NCBI GenBank assembly: GCA_014376785.1
Contig: JACMQW010000024.1
Location: forward strand, 1-59,420
DNA from: Oligoflexia bacterium
GTDB taxonomy: Bacteria > Bdellovibrionota > UBA1018
Length of the DNA: 59,420 nt
Reading direction: 5' to 3'
Positions within the stretch are counted from its first letter, which is position 1. Every line of letters begins with the position of its first letter. Both the position numbers and the translations under genes were made by a program. Below, piece after piece: positions 53,461-59,420 of the stretch. The notes beneath the pieces were generated by a model. It saw only the letters and a list, made by a program, of their open reading frames with translations. It was not told the DNA's origin and did not search any database.

Positions 53461-53503
53461 CCTTTTGGCACCCCTGATGTCCTTACGGGGCGAAGCCAAA
53501 AGG
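53461..53503 (+). promoter_or_regulatory. Hairpin masking the ribosome-binding site of the FKBP gene
   Basis: CCTTTTGGC (53461-53469) pairs perfectly with GCCAAAAGG (53495-53503); an inner CCCC (53471-53474) pairs with GGGG (53487-53490). The 3' arm overlaps AAGGAAA, the apparent Shine-Dalgarno sequence, and the ATG follows at 53512. Opening of the stem would be needed for translation, as in RNA thermometers or translational switches. The structure is seen; the function is inferred. Confidence 0.55.
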
Positions 53504-53511
53504 AAACTCAA

Positions 53512-53997
53512 ATGAAATTCACGACTCAAACTGCAAAATCACTTTCGACTGCGGCGATCGCTCTCGCGCTTGTGGGCTTCTCTGCTTGCACCAATAACGA
53601 ATCGAAAACGACCGAAACAAAAACTGAGACCACCTCCATGAATACTTCGACGGATAAAGCTGCCGCTCCTTCAGGCGACCTGAAAATTACGAACGAAGTG
53701 GTCGGAACCGGTGCAGAAGCCGTCGCTGGAAAACGCGTCACCGTGGATTATACGGGCAAGCTCACGGACGGGACGAAGTTCGATTCATCCGTGGACCGCA
53801 AACAACCTTTCCCTTTCACGCTCGGCAAGGGCGAAGTCATTAAAGGCTGGGATCAAGGCGTTGCGGGAATGAAAGTCGGCGGAAGCCGCACCCTCACCAT
53901 TCCACCGAACTTAGGTTACGGCGAGCGCGGGGCAGGCGGAGTTATCCCTCCGAATGCGACCCTTGTTTTCGACGTGAAGTTGCTGAAAGTAGAATAA
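53512..53997 (+). CDS. FKBP-type peptidyl-prolyl isomerase lipoprotein
   Basis: 161 residues. N-terminal signal with hydrophobic [15 protein letters not shown] and Cys24 in GFSACTNN, likely a lipoprotein anchor although the lipobox is not perfect. A Thr/Lys/Glu-rich linker (about 28-58) follows. The FKBP domain starts at [20 protein letters not shown], continues [20 protein letters not shown] and [12 protein letters not shown], and ends [14 protein letters not shown]. It assists folding of exported proteins in the periplasm. A hairpin lies over its ribosome site. Confidence 0.93.
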   Translation: MKFTTQTAKSLSTAAIALALVGFSACTNNESKTTETKTETTSMNTSTDKAAAPSGDLKITNEVVGTGAEAVAGKRVTVDYTGKLTDGTKFDSSVDRKQPFPFTLGKGEVIKGWDQGVAGMKVGGSRTLTIPPNLGYGERGAGGVIPPNATLVFDVKLLKVE

Positions 53998-54033
53998 TTT
54001 TTTTCCACCCACTGAAACCCAACGGAGAACCAC

Positions 54034-54240
54034 ATGTCTGAAAATGAAACCGAATCCAAATCCGAAATCCTAGTCGTGGCATCGAAACTGAAGAACTACA
54101 TCCGTGAGAAATCCGGCATGAACACTTCCGCTGCCGTCATCGACGTCCTTTCCGACAAAATCCGCCGCATGTGTGACGAAGCAGTCGAGCGCGCGAAATC
54201 CGAAGGTCGTAAAACGGTCATGGACCGTGACTTCGGCTGA
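54034..54240 (+). CDS. Bacterial histone (Bd0055/HBb-like)
   Basis: A 68-residue single histone fold: helix 1 ILVVASKLKNYIREK (residues about 11-25), loop with GMNTSAA, long helix 2 AVIDVLSDKIRRMCDEAVER, then EGRKTVMDRDFG. The ending GRKTVM-x-RD is the histone-fold RD clamp and the most conserved part of Bdellovibrio Bd0055, as I recall that sequence; Bd0055 is a dimer that coats DNA and is a major chromatin protein. Lys/Arg residues lie mostly in helices 1 and 2. It is only 7 residues longer than Bd0055. The ATG has GGAG 10 nt upstream. Its 3' end overlaps the next gene by 14 bp. Confidence 0.85.
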   Translation: MSENETESKSEILVVASKLKNYIREKSGMNTSAAVIDVLSDKIRRMCDEAVERAKSEGRKTVMDRDFG

Positions 54241-55084
54241 TTCGAAAAAGAAAAAATCTGGCCTCGCTTCGGGTTACCTTCACGGGTTTTCCCGAAGCGA
54301 GCAGGATCGCCTATACTGGCAAGCTCGCTTCCTAGAGCCTTACGTCCACTCAAACATCGAATTTCTGGGCACTTTGAGTGGTCCTTCTCGCATCCTCGAA
54401 GTAGGATCCGGCGTCGGGGCTCAAACCGAAATTCTACTGCGCAGGCATCCCCAGATCGTGATTGATTCGGTCGACGCTTCTCATGCGCAGGTCCTGCGTG
54501 CTCGAAAACATCTGGCAACGTCTGTGAAAGCAAAACGGGTACGGATCCACGAAGCAGATGCCCTCCACCTCCCCTTTGCGGAGAATAGTTTCGATGGCGC
54601 GTTCCTCTGCTGGTTTTTAGAACACGTTGCCGCTCCCGTCGATATTTTACGCGAAGTTCGCCGCTGCCTGAAAGAGCGCGCAACGATCCACTGCACAGAA
54701 GTGATGAACTCTGCCTTTTTCGTCCATCCCTATTCTCCCGCAACTTTACAGTACTGGTTTGAATTCAATGACTCGCAGTGGAGTATGAAGGGTGATCCTT
54801 TCATCGGGGCAAAACTAGGAAACGATTTACAAACCGCCGGCTTTCAAAATATCAAAACTGAAATCGTCACGCACCATTACGACAACCGCACTCCGAAGCT
54901 TCGCGCGATGTTCATCGAGGACATGACTGGGGTGCTCTTATCCGCAGCGCCTGGGCTGGTCGCCGCAAAAAAAGTAACGCGAAAGCTTGTGGAACAAATG
55001 AAGTCGGAACTGAAACAACTCAAACACGATCCAAATGCGGTCTTCGTAAACGCGTGGGTCTACGCCTCCGCTCAGGCGTTTTAA
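54227..55084 (+). CDS. SAM-dependent methyltransferase
   Basis: 285 residues, class I Rossmann methyltransferase (UbiE/Methyltransf_11 type). SAM motif ILEVGSGVGAQTEILLRR, acidic residue in VDASHAQVLRARKHL, post-II segment DALHLPFAENSFDGAFLCWF, and REVRRCLKERATIHCTEVM. The most likely start is the GTG at 54227 (MTSADSKKKKSGLASGYLHG), inside the last codons of the histone gene, suggesting translational coupling. Longer frames run further into the histone gene. The substrate is unknown. A histone-associated modification is a tempting but untested idea. Confidence 0.82.
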   Translation: MTSADSKKKKSGLASGYLHGFSRSEQDRLYWQARFLEPYVHSNIEFLGTLSGPSRILEVGSGVGAQTEILLRRHPQIVIDSVDASHAQVLRARKHLATSVKAKRVRIHEADALHLPFAENSFDGAFLCWFLEHVAAPVDILREVRRCLKERATIHCTEVMNSAFFVHPYSPATLQYWFEFNDSQWSMKGDPFIGAKLGNDLQTAGFQNIKTEIVTHHYDNRTPKLRAMFIEDMTGVLLSAAPGLVAAKKVTRKLVEQMKSELKQLKHDPNAVFVNAWVYASAQAF

Positions 55085-55090
55085 GTCTTC

Positions 55091-55489
55091 ATGGATTTTC
55101 GGAACATCGCGATCCAAAAACCTGAACTTCGAGCCCTCGGTGAGAGGCTGGGTGAAGGTCGCATTCGCGCGCTGGTTTTCGATTTCTACGCACGCATGAG
55201 TTCAGATTTGATGATCGGTTTTTTCTTCGACGGAAAAGATTTGAGCGAGATTTCAAATCTTCAGACCTCGTTCGTCCTGCGTGCCATGGGCATCACCTCG
55301 AGCTACGTCGGCCGGTCGCCGGCAAATGCGCATTCGGAACTTCCGCCCATCCTCAGCGGACACTTCGACCGAAGGCTCCAACTTCTCGACGCCGCTTTAA
55401 CTCATGGAGGACTGAGCCCCGAGGAACGAGAAGTTTGGATCGGATTTGAGAATGCATTTAGAAGTGCCATCGTTCAGCCAAATGCTTAA
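55091..55489 (+). CDS. Truncated hemoglobin-like globin
   Basis: 132 residues with the trHb pattern: RIRALVFDFYARMSSDLMIG, FFFDGKDLSEI (E-helix lead), SFVLRAMGITSSYVG, and NAHSELPPILSGHFDRRLQL. The His in NAHSEL is the likely proximal (F8) heme ligand, and Phe/Tyr of DFYARM sit at B9/B10, where trHbs bind or detoxify O2, NO or sulfide. I infer the heme binding from these residues. Starts 6 bp after the methyltransferase stop. Confidence 0.78.
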   Translation: MDFRNIAIQKPELRALGERLGEGRIRALVFDFYARMSSDLMIGFFFDGKDLSEISNLQTSFVLRAMGITSSYVGRSPANAHSELPPILSGHFDRRLQLLDAALTHGGLSPEEREVWIGFENAFRSAIVQPNA

Positions 55490-55533
55490 TTAATTCATTT
55501 ACGAATACTTGGCTCTAGCGTTACACTGAGTGA

Positions 55534-56220
55534 ATGAACGTAGAAATTCAAGCTCCGAGCCCCATTCCTCAGGAGATTTGCATCTTAGGCGCAGACAAAG
55601 GCATGGAGGAAATGCTTTTGGAACTCTTAGATCAGGAATTTGCCGTTCGCACGTTCCGAGAATGTGAAGGGTTCGAAAAATTTCTGGGCGAGCAAACCGC
55701 AGCAACCCTGCCTGACCTGATTCTCTGTGATGGCGACCTCCCTGACGGATCAGGCCTTCAGGTATTGGAAGCCGTTCGGCGGCTTGACCCCGTTCTTCCC
55801 TTTCTCTTCCTCGTAAACCAGCCCGAGTGTAAATGGACCTTGGAAGCATTCGAAAAAGGCGCGACAGACTTGATCGACAAGCCGTTTGAATCCCTGCTTT
55901 TCATCGATAAGTTTCGCGGTAGAATCGCCCAGGCAACCCTTATGCGGAGGCAAAATGAGCTCACCGAACTCCTCCAAAAAACTACCTTGCTCACCACAAC
56001 TCACGCTAACCGACTGATTGACTTGATCAATAAAGAGATTTCGATGGGCACTTTCGGGTTAACGCTAAAGAAGAAAATAGCGAAACTGAAGTACCTCTGG
56101 CCGGACGAGGAAGAGATTCAGTTCCGTCATGCCCTCAAAAGTGAAGAAAAGCTCCTCCGTGAACTCGACCAATGCCGAATCGAATACCTAGGCCTTGCTA
56201 GGTTGCGCAGAATCTTCTAA
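55534..56220 (+). CDS. Response-regulator receiver domain protein with helical C-terminus
   Basis: 228 residues. The receiver domain spans about residues 14-130: ICILGADKGMEEMLLELL at the first strand, phospho-acceptor Asp in DLILCDGDLPDGSGLQVLEA (near residue 67), and Lys in LIDKPFES. One of the usual acidic pair at the first strand is weak (GADKG), so signalling ability is uncertain. The rest (130-228) is helical, with FRGRIAQATLMRRQNELTEL and a basic end, and no recognised output domain. 9 bp upstream of the XRE gene. Confidence 0.8.
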   Translation: MNVEIQAPSPIPQEICILGADKGMEEMLLELLDQEFAVRTFRECEGFEKFLGEQTAATLPDLILCDGDLPDGSGLQVLEAVRRLDPVLPFLFLVNQPECKWTLEAFEKGATDLIDKPFESLLFIDKFRGRIAQATLMRRQNELTELLQKTTLLTTTHANRLIDLINKEISMGTFGLTLKKKIAKLKYLWPDEEEIQFRHALKSEEKLLRELDQCRIEYLGLARLRRIF

Positions 56221-56229
56221 AGTCAAGAG

Positions 56230-56976
56230 ATGCAGACTCCCGCACAAATCGAAAGATCCACCTCGGTCATCCCCCCACTCGCCATCCCGGAGCGGATTCG
56301 CGCGATCCGGTATTTTTCCGGATTAAACCAAACCGAACTTTCGAAACTGCTGGAATGCTCTCAAGGGACGGTTTCAAAACTAGAAAACGGTGAGCTCGAA
56401 CCCACTGCGTTTCATCTCGTGAGGATGCGGCAAGTGTTCGGGATCTCGATTGATGCGATCGTCGATGGACTGATTCCCTACCGAAGTGTTTCAGAGCGTT
56501 TCTCAAATTCGTCTTTGCTTCCTTCTCGCTACGCGCGCGGAGCAGGGACAAAACTTAAATTTCTTTACCCGCTCGTACGCGCTTTTGAAATGCGTTATGG
56601 CTACGAACGGTTTCTTCGTGAACTTCAAAAAATCGGGGTGAAGCCTGCTGTATTCGCCGAGCCAGAGCTTTTAGTGAGTACCGCTTTCTTCCACGACTTA
56701 GTTGAAATTTACCGCGAATGCGGCCCGGCTGAAGTAAAAACATTCTTGGGCGACGTGCAAAAATGTGTCGCAATCATCCAATCTTCGCTGCCGACCACGG
56801 CCCCTCAAACGGACGAATGGGTTCATCCGGAAAAGTGGAATCTCCTAACAACGGGTACGGATGATTCCTCCTGGGGATCGCGTCCCTATGCAAATGCGAT
56901 CGTGCAAGGGATGCGAAGTGGTAAAGCACTCCCAAGCCACCCACAGCAACAACGCCAGAAGCGGGTACGTGCCTGA
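56230..56976 (+). CDS. XRE-type helix-turn-helix sensor regulator
   Basis: 248 residues. The N-terminal HTH is IRAIRYFSGLNQTELSKLLE followed by CSQGTVSKLENGELEPTAF. The middle section YPLVRAFEMRYGYERFLREL, KPAVFAEPELLVSTAFFHDL resembles the helical ligand domain at the N-terminus of some AraC-type regulators (PF12625-like); this is a by-eye inference. The C-terminal 50 residues are Gly/Ser/Gln rich. It appears to be the first of two tandem paralogues. Ligand and targets are unknown. Confidence 0.72.
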   Translation: MQTPAQIERSTSVIPPLAIPERIRAIRYFSGLNQTELSKLLECSQGTVSKLENGELEPTAFHLVRMRQVFGISIDAIVDGLIPYRSVSERFSNSSLLPSRYARGAGTKLKFLYPLVRAFEMRYGYERFLRELQKIGVKPAVFAEPELLVSTAFFHDLVEIYRECGPAEVKTFLGDVQKCVAIIQSSLPTTAPQTDEWVHPEKWNLLTTGTDDSSWGSRPYANAIVQGMRSGKALPSHPQQQRQKRVRA

Positions 56977-57041
56977 ACGATTGCCGAAATTGGCTTGAAA
57001 AAGTCGAGTACCTCTCAGAGCTCCGCCATTCTTCGGTCGAA

Positions 57042-57869
57042 ATGATCCTAGACGGGTTGGAGATCGATCGATTCCGGTTTTTAAGCGACTGCATTTCTTC
57101 CGCCGGTCCTGGCATTTATTCCCTGAAGAAAATTGCAGATTACTTCGACATGAGTTTGGATGACCTCATTGACGACCGGATTGATTCGGACTGGGTTAGG
57201 CGTCCCACGCTGAATGAACGGTACCGAGCGGCCGACGGATCGAAATTTAGAACGTCTCTCCCGCTTTTACACTGGCTTGAAAAAAACTACGGAGAAGCCA
57301 CCCAGAAAAACGTTCTCCGCTCGGTAAAGGTTCCGGCGGAGCTCCTTCAATTTCCAGATCAAAGCGTAAAGCTGAGCCTCCTGAGAGATCTGATCCATGC
57401 GGCGAAAGTACGAGGACTGACCGACGATGCCGTCTTCGCCATCGGACTTTCGGCCTTGAAAATTGGCGAGAATGAAACGATTCGAAAATCACTTTCAGGT
57501 TACCGATCACCGACTGCAGCCTACGAATTCTTTTTCGGTCCGAGCGGACCCATCGAGCGGTTTGAAACGAACTTCCGTTATCGGATCGAAAAAATGAATT
57601 CCTCCTCCGTGACCCTATCTGTAACTCCCTATGCGGAACGCATGACCGAAATCGGTGCAGAAACGATGTATGACCGCTCCCTTTCAATCTATCGATGGGG
57701 AGCCGCTTCCGGAGTTTTAGGCCTCGTGTCGGGTACGCTTCAAGGCGTCACTCCGCTGCGAACTGCGAATAACGCAGGTGATTCAGAGCTTTTCGAAATC
57801 TCTTGGCTTCCCGACCGCCATCAGGCTGCTCGAGGAAGAGCCTCTCTCTCGCCTCTCAGACTTTTATAA
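57042..57869 (+). CDS. Second XRE-like sensor regulator, degenerate HTH, start uncertain
   Basis: At least 275 residues. The region LKKIADYFDMSLDDLIDDRI aligns with the end of the first regulator's HTH (FGISIDAIVDGLI), then LPLLHWLEKNYGEATQKNVL and QSVKLSLLRDLIHAAKVRGL repeat the same AraC-ligand-like section. The second half, ending SELFEISWLPD, resembles a 4VR/V4R-like closing. Coding resemblance continues upstream in frame (WLEKVEYLSELRHSSVE), with no ATG, GTG or TTG; a CTG at 56973 overlaps the preceding stop and would make a 298-residue protein. The HTH has lost the usual QxxxA...S pattern. The 3' end overlaps the convergent gene by 49 bp. Confidence 0.65.
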   Translation: MILDGLEIDRFRFLSDCISSAGPGIYSLKKIADYFDMSLDDLIDDRIDSDWVRRPTLNERYRAADGSKFRTSLPLLHWLEKNYGEATQKNVLRSVKVPAELLQFPDQSVKLSLLRDLIHAAKVRGLTDDAVFAIGLSALKIGENETIRKSLSGYRSPTAAYEFFFGPSGPIERFETNFRYRIEKMNSSSVTLSVTPYAERMTEIGAETMYDRSLSIYRWGAASGVLGLVSGTLQGVTPLRTANNAGDSELFEISWLPDRHQAARGRASLSPLRLL

Positions 57870-58495
57870 AGCTCTGAGTAGAGTGAAAACCGTGACGTCC
57901 AGTACGAGTCATAAATTTTCGGGATGATCACCATCCGGTGCGCCTCGGGGATGAGGGGATGAATGAAGTCGGGCATATCCCCTGCCCAGTCTCCAATGAC
58001 TTTCAGCCAGGGATCTTGGTTAAATTTCGCATTCGGCGTCGCGGTGAACGAAACCTGATCCAGCGCAAAACCAGATGAGATGAATCCAAGCCAAATCATC
58101 AGGTCGACGATTTTAACCGAAGCGACTTCGTCACGATAGGCCGGATCGAGGCAGAGAAACCCCATATGGAGCGGCTCATGGCCCGCTGATAGAAGCCGGG
58201 CATAGGCTTCCGGATATTCACGACAGGAACTCAGGAGAGGAACTACCGGATACAGCAAATCATGAGCGAGGCACTTCGATAGAGGCGTTACCCGAGAGTA
58301 AGCAAATGGCTTCCCATCACGGGAACTTCGCAGAATGAGATGATCACTGATTAAATCGTAGGGATCCAAAAGACAGAGATTCTTTTTATTTTGACGGAAA
58401 AGCCGCTGTCGCATCTCGATCGCCTCCATGAAGACGGCGGCTTCGCGCACATTTCCAAGATTTTCGCCTAAATCCTTCACGACCGCCAATTCCAT
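57821..58495 (-). CDS. Unassigned protein, possibly GNAT or autoinducer-synthase fold
   Basis: 224 residues, soluble, that I do not recognise. Starts MELAVVKDLGENLGNVREAA, then QRLFRQNKKNLCLLDPYDLI and DHLILRSSRDGKPFAYSRVT, which in order (receptor-like Arg/Asp, D-x-x-D, short strand, RVTP) is reminiscent of FeeM or LuxI-type N-acyltransferases. That is a weak visual similarity, and there is no acyl-CoA loop I can point to. The later part is rich in aromatics (GFLCLDPAYRD, IWLGFISSGFALD). Faces the XRE regulators with overlapping 3' ends. Confidence 0.5.
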   Translation of the reverse strand: MELAVVKDLGENLGNVREAAVFMEAIEMRQRLFRQNKKNLCLLDPYDLISDHLILRSSRDGKPFAYSRVTPLSKCLAHDLLYPVVPLLSSCREYPEAYARLLSAGHEPLHMGFLCLDPAYRDEVASVKIVDLMIWLGFISSGFALDQVSFTATPNAKFNQDPWLKVIGDWAGDMPDFIHPLIPEAHRMVIIPKIYDSYWTSRFSLYSELYKSLRGEREALPRAA

Positions 58496-58642
58496 AAAGT
58501 CTCCCGATTCATTCGAGTCGGAATTCCTTTAACGGGCCTAAAGTGAAAAAGGCGGACTCCGAATTTTCCGTCTCCTTTTCACATTTCTAGGAGAAGACCC
58601 TTGAGCCATAAACTAAATATGGGTTAAGGGTTGGAGCGCATC

Positions 58643-59413
58643 GTGACATTTAAACCGAAAACTACCCTCTTCCTCCACATGGGCCCCGGCTTAAGCGCAT
58701 TCCCCGAGCGCGCCTTAATGTCCGCGACTCATCCCGAAATCGATTTCTGGGACCAAACACAGGTCACCGGTCCGGACGCTTACTCGGATCTTAAGATCGC
58801 GGCACTGATGAAATTTGACGCTCTTTTTGCGGCGGCCGAAAAACCCATCTCGCTTATCGCACATAGTTTTGGCAGCCATTTACTGAGGTATTTGGTCCAA
58901 GTGCGTGGAGACCAAATCTCAACTATTAAACTTTACAGTGCCGGCCATGATCTCATCGCGGACTTGGAAAGGCTCGCCGAACGCTTGGCTGAGCAACCCT
59001 CGACGCCTCCGGACCTGACGGCGGAACTCCTCTTCTCATTGGAACATCCACCGTCCGACTTAATCGCTCGACTTTGGAATTGCGCACAGCTCATCGCGAA
59101 AGATCCTGCTTTCATGCGCCTCTACTGGCCGACCACTCCGCTCTTTCAAAAATACCAAGCGATCACGAAAAGTGCACCACCGCTCAATTTTAAAACCTTC
59201 CGAGATGTGACTACAGATTTCCTCAAGCAAAAGGATTCCTTGCCGAATAGTACCTCATGGAAAGGAAGCGCGACCTTAGTACTCGGTCAGAAAGACCCAC
59301 TGCTGGACCCCTCGAAAACGAGGGCATACTGGGAGTCGGTATTCCCGAAGCTCCAAACGGAACTCCGGCCTGAATCTGGGCACTACCCTCACCTGGAAAG
59401 GTTTTTGCGCTGA
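58643..59413 (+). CDS. Alpha/beta hydrolase-like protein
   Basis: 256 residues. FLHMGPGLSAFPERALM is the oxyanion region, AHSFGSHLLRYL the nucleophile elbow (G/A-H-S-F-G), LVLGQKDPLLDPS the acid segment, and ESGHYPHLER the catalytic His. A GTG start at 58643 has GGAG 6 nt upstream; a TTG at 58631 is less suited. The cap region (about 115-175) is helical. Substrate unknown: an esterase, lipase or acyl-hydrolase. Its stop lies 7 bp before the window end. Confidence 0.78.
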   Translation: MTFKPKTTLFLHMGPGLSAFPERALMSATHPEIDFWDQTQVTGPDAYSDLKIAALMKFDALFAAAEKPISLIAHSFGSHLLRYLVQVRGDQISTIKLYSAGHDLIADLERLAERLAEQPSTPPDLTAELLFSLEHPPSDLIARLWNCAQLIAKDPAFMRLYWPTTPLFQKYQAITKSAPPLNFKTFRDVTTDFLKQKDSLPNSTSWKGSATLVLGQKDPLLDPSKTRAYWESVFPKLQTELRPESGHYPHLERFLR

Positions 59414-59420
59414 TATTAAA

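Noticed and set aside
1-59420. tRNA, rRNA, insertion sequence or prophage genes
   Set aside because: Looked for CCA-ended cloverleafs, transposase motifs and integrase motifs in intergenic stretches and frames; none seen by eye. A tRNA scan would be decisive.

Overview
The window is about 59 kb of densely packed bacterial chromosome, with no rRNA, tRNA, insertion sequence, phage or CRISPR array that I could see. Lineage is inferred from content. It carries a close relative of the Bdellovibrio histone Bd0055, many secreted or lipoprotein hydrolases, a HRDLSPHN-type Ser/Thr kinase, a membrane pyrophosphatase and an NrsF-controlled ECF sigma factor. Together these suggest a Bdellovibrionota-like (Bdellovibrio/Oligoflexia-type) Gram-negative, probably not a model strain. 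No taxon-defining marker such as 16S is present, so this is a moderate-confidence call.

Layout. 1-7.2 kb: an RluA-type pseudouridine synthase running off the left edge, a PF10136 membrane protein, a TrmB-like methyltransferase coupled to an endonuclease I lipoprotein, small secreted or lipoprotein genes and a solitary astB. 7.5-15.6 kb: a long operon of ten genes, ECF sigma - NrsF anti-sigma - FAD amine oxidase - DUF1365 - two CFA-synthase-like methyltransferases - chalcone-isomerase-like protein - DUF1475 - DUF2062 - DUF1295. Most junctions are ATGA-type overlaps. It looks like a stress-induced lipid-remodelling unit. 15.6-28.7 kb: housekeeping and signalling genes (dusC-like, murI, Ser/Thr kinase, mnmA, GlcD-type flavoprotein, phoR/phoB, an RRM RNA-binding protein, dinB, htpX, a LysR regulator). 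28.8-45.5 kb: a mixed region with a small secreted protein, a decayed nucleotidyltransferase-like gene, hrpB, a K+-dependent-type membrane pyrophosphatase with a strong terminator, a secreted HEYAH protease, a signal-peptide-bearing UbiB/ABC1-type kinase, a tandem pair of secreted paralogues of which one is broken by three frameshifts, an MFS transporter and a glucan-water-dikinase-like protein. 45.6-53.4 kb: acnA, an ABC-F ATPase whose start must be non-ATG, a B12-type radical SAM protein and a LOG-family protein. 53.5-59.4 kb: an FKBP lipoprotein behind a Shine-Dalgarno-masking hairpin, the histone, a methyltransferase, a truncated hemoglobin, a receiver-domain protein, two tandem XRE-type sensor regulators, an unassigned protein and an alpha/beta hydrolase.

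How the parts work together. The sigma/anti-sigma pair probably controls the membrane-lipid genes behind it. PhoR/PhoB is a two-component system whose kinase lacks membrane anchors. The histone-to-XRE stretch is co-directional with short gaps and may be one regulatory neighbourhood. Decayed genes at 29.5-30.2 and 39.1-40.5 kb show ongoing gene loss in the accessory central part.
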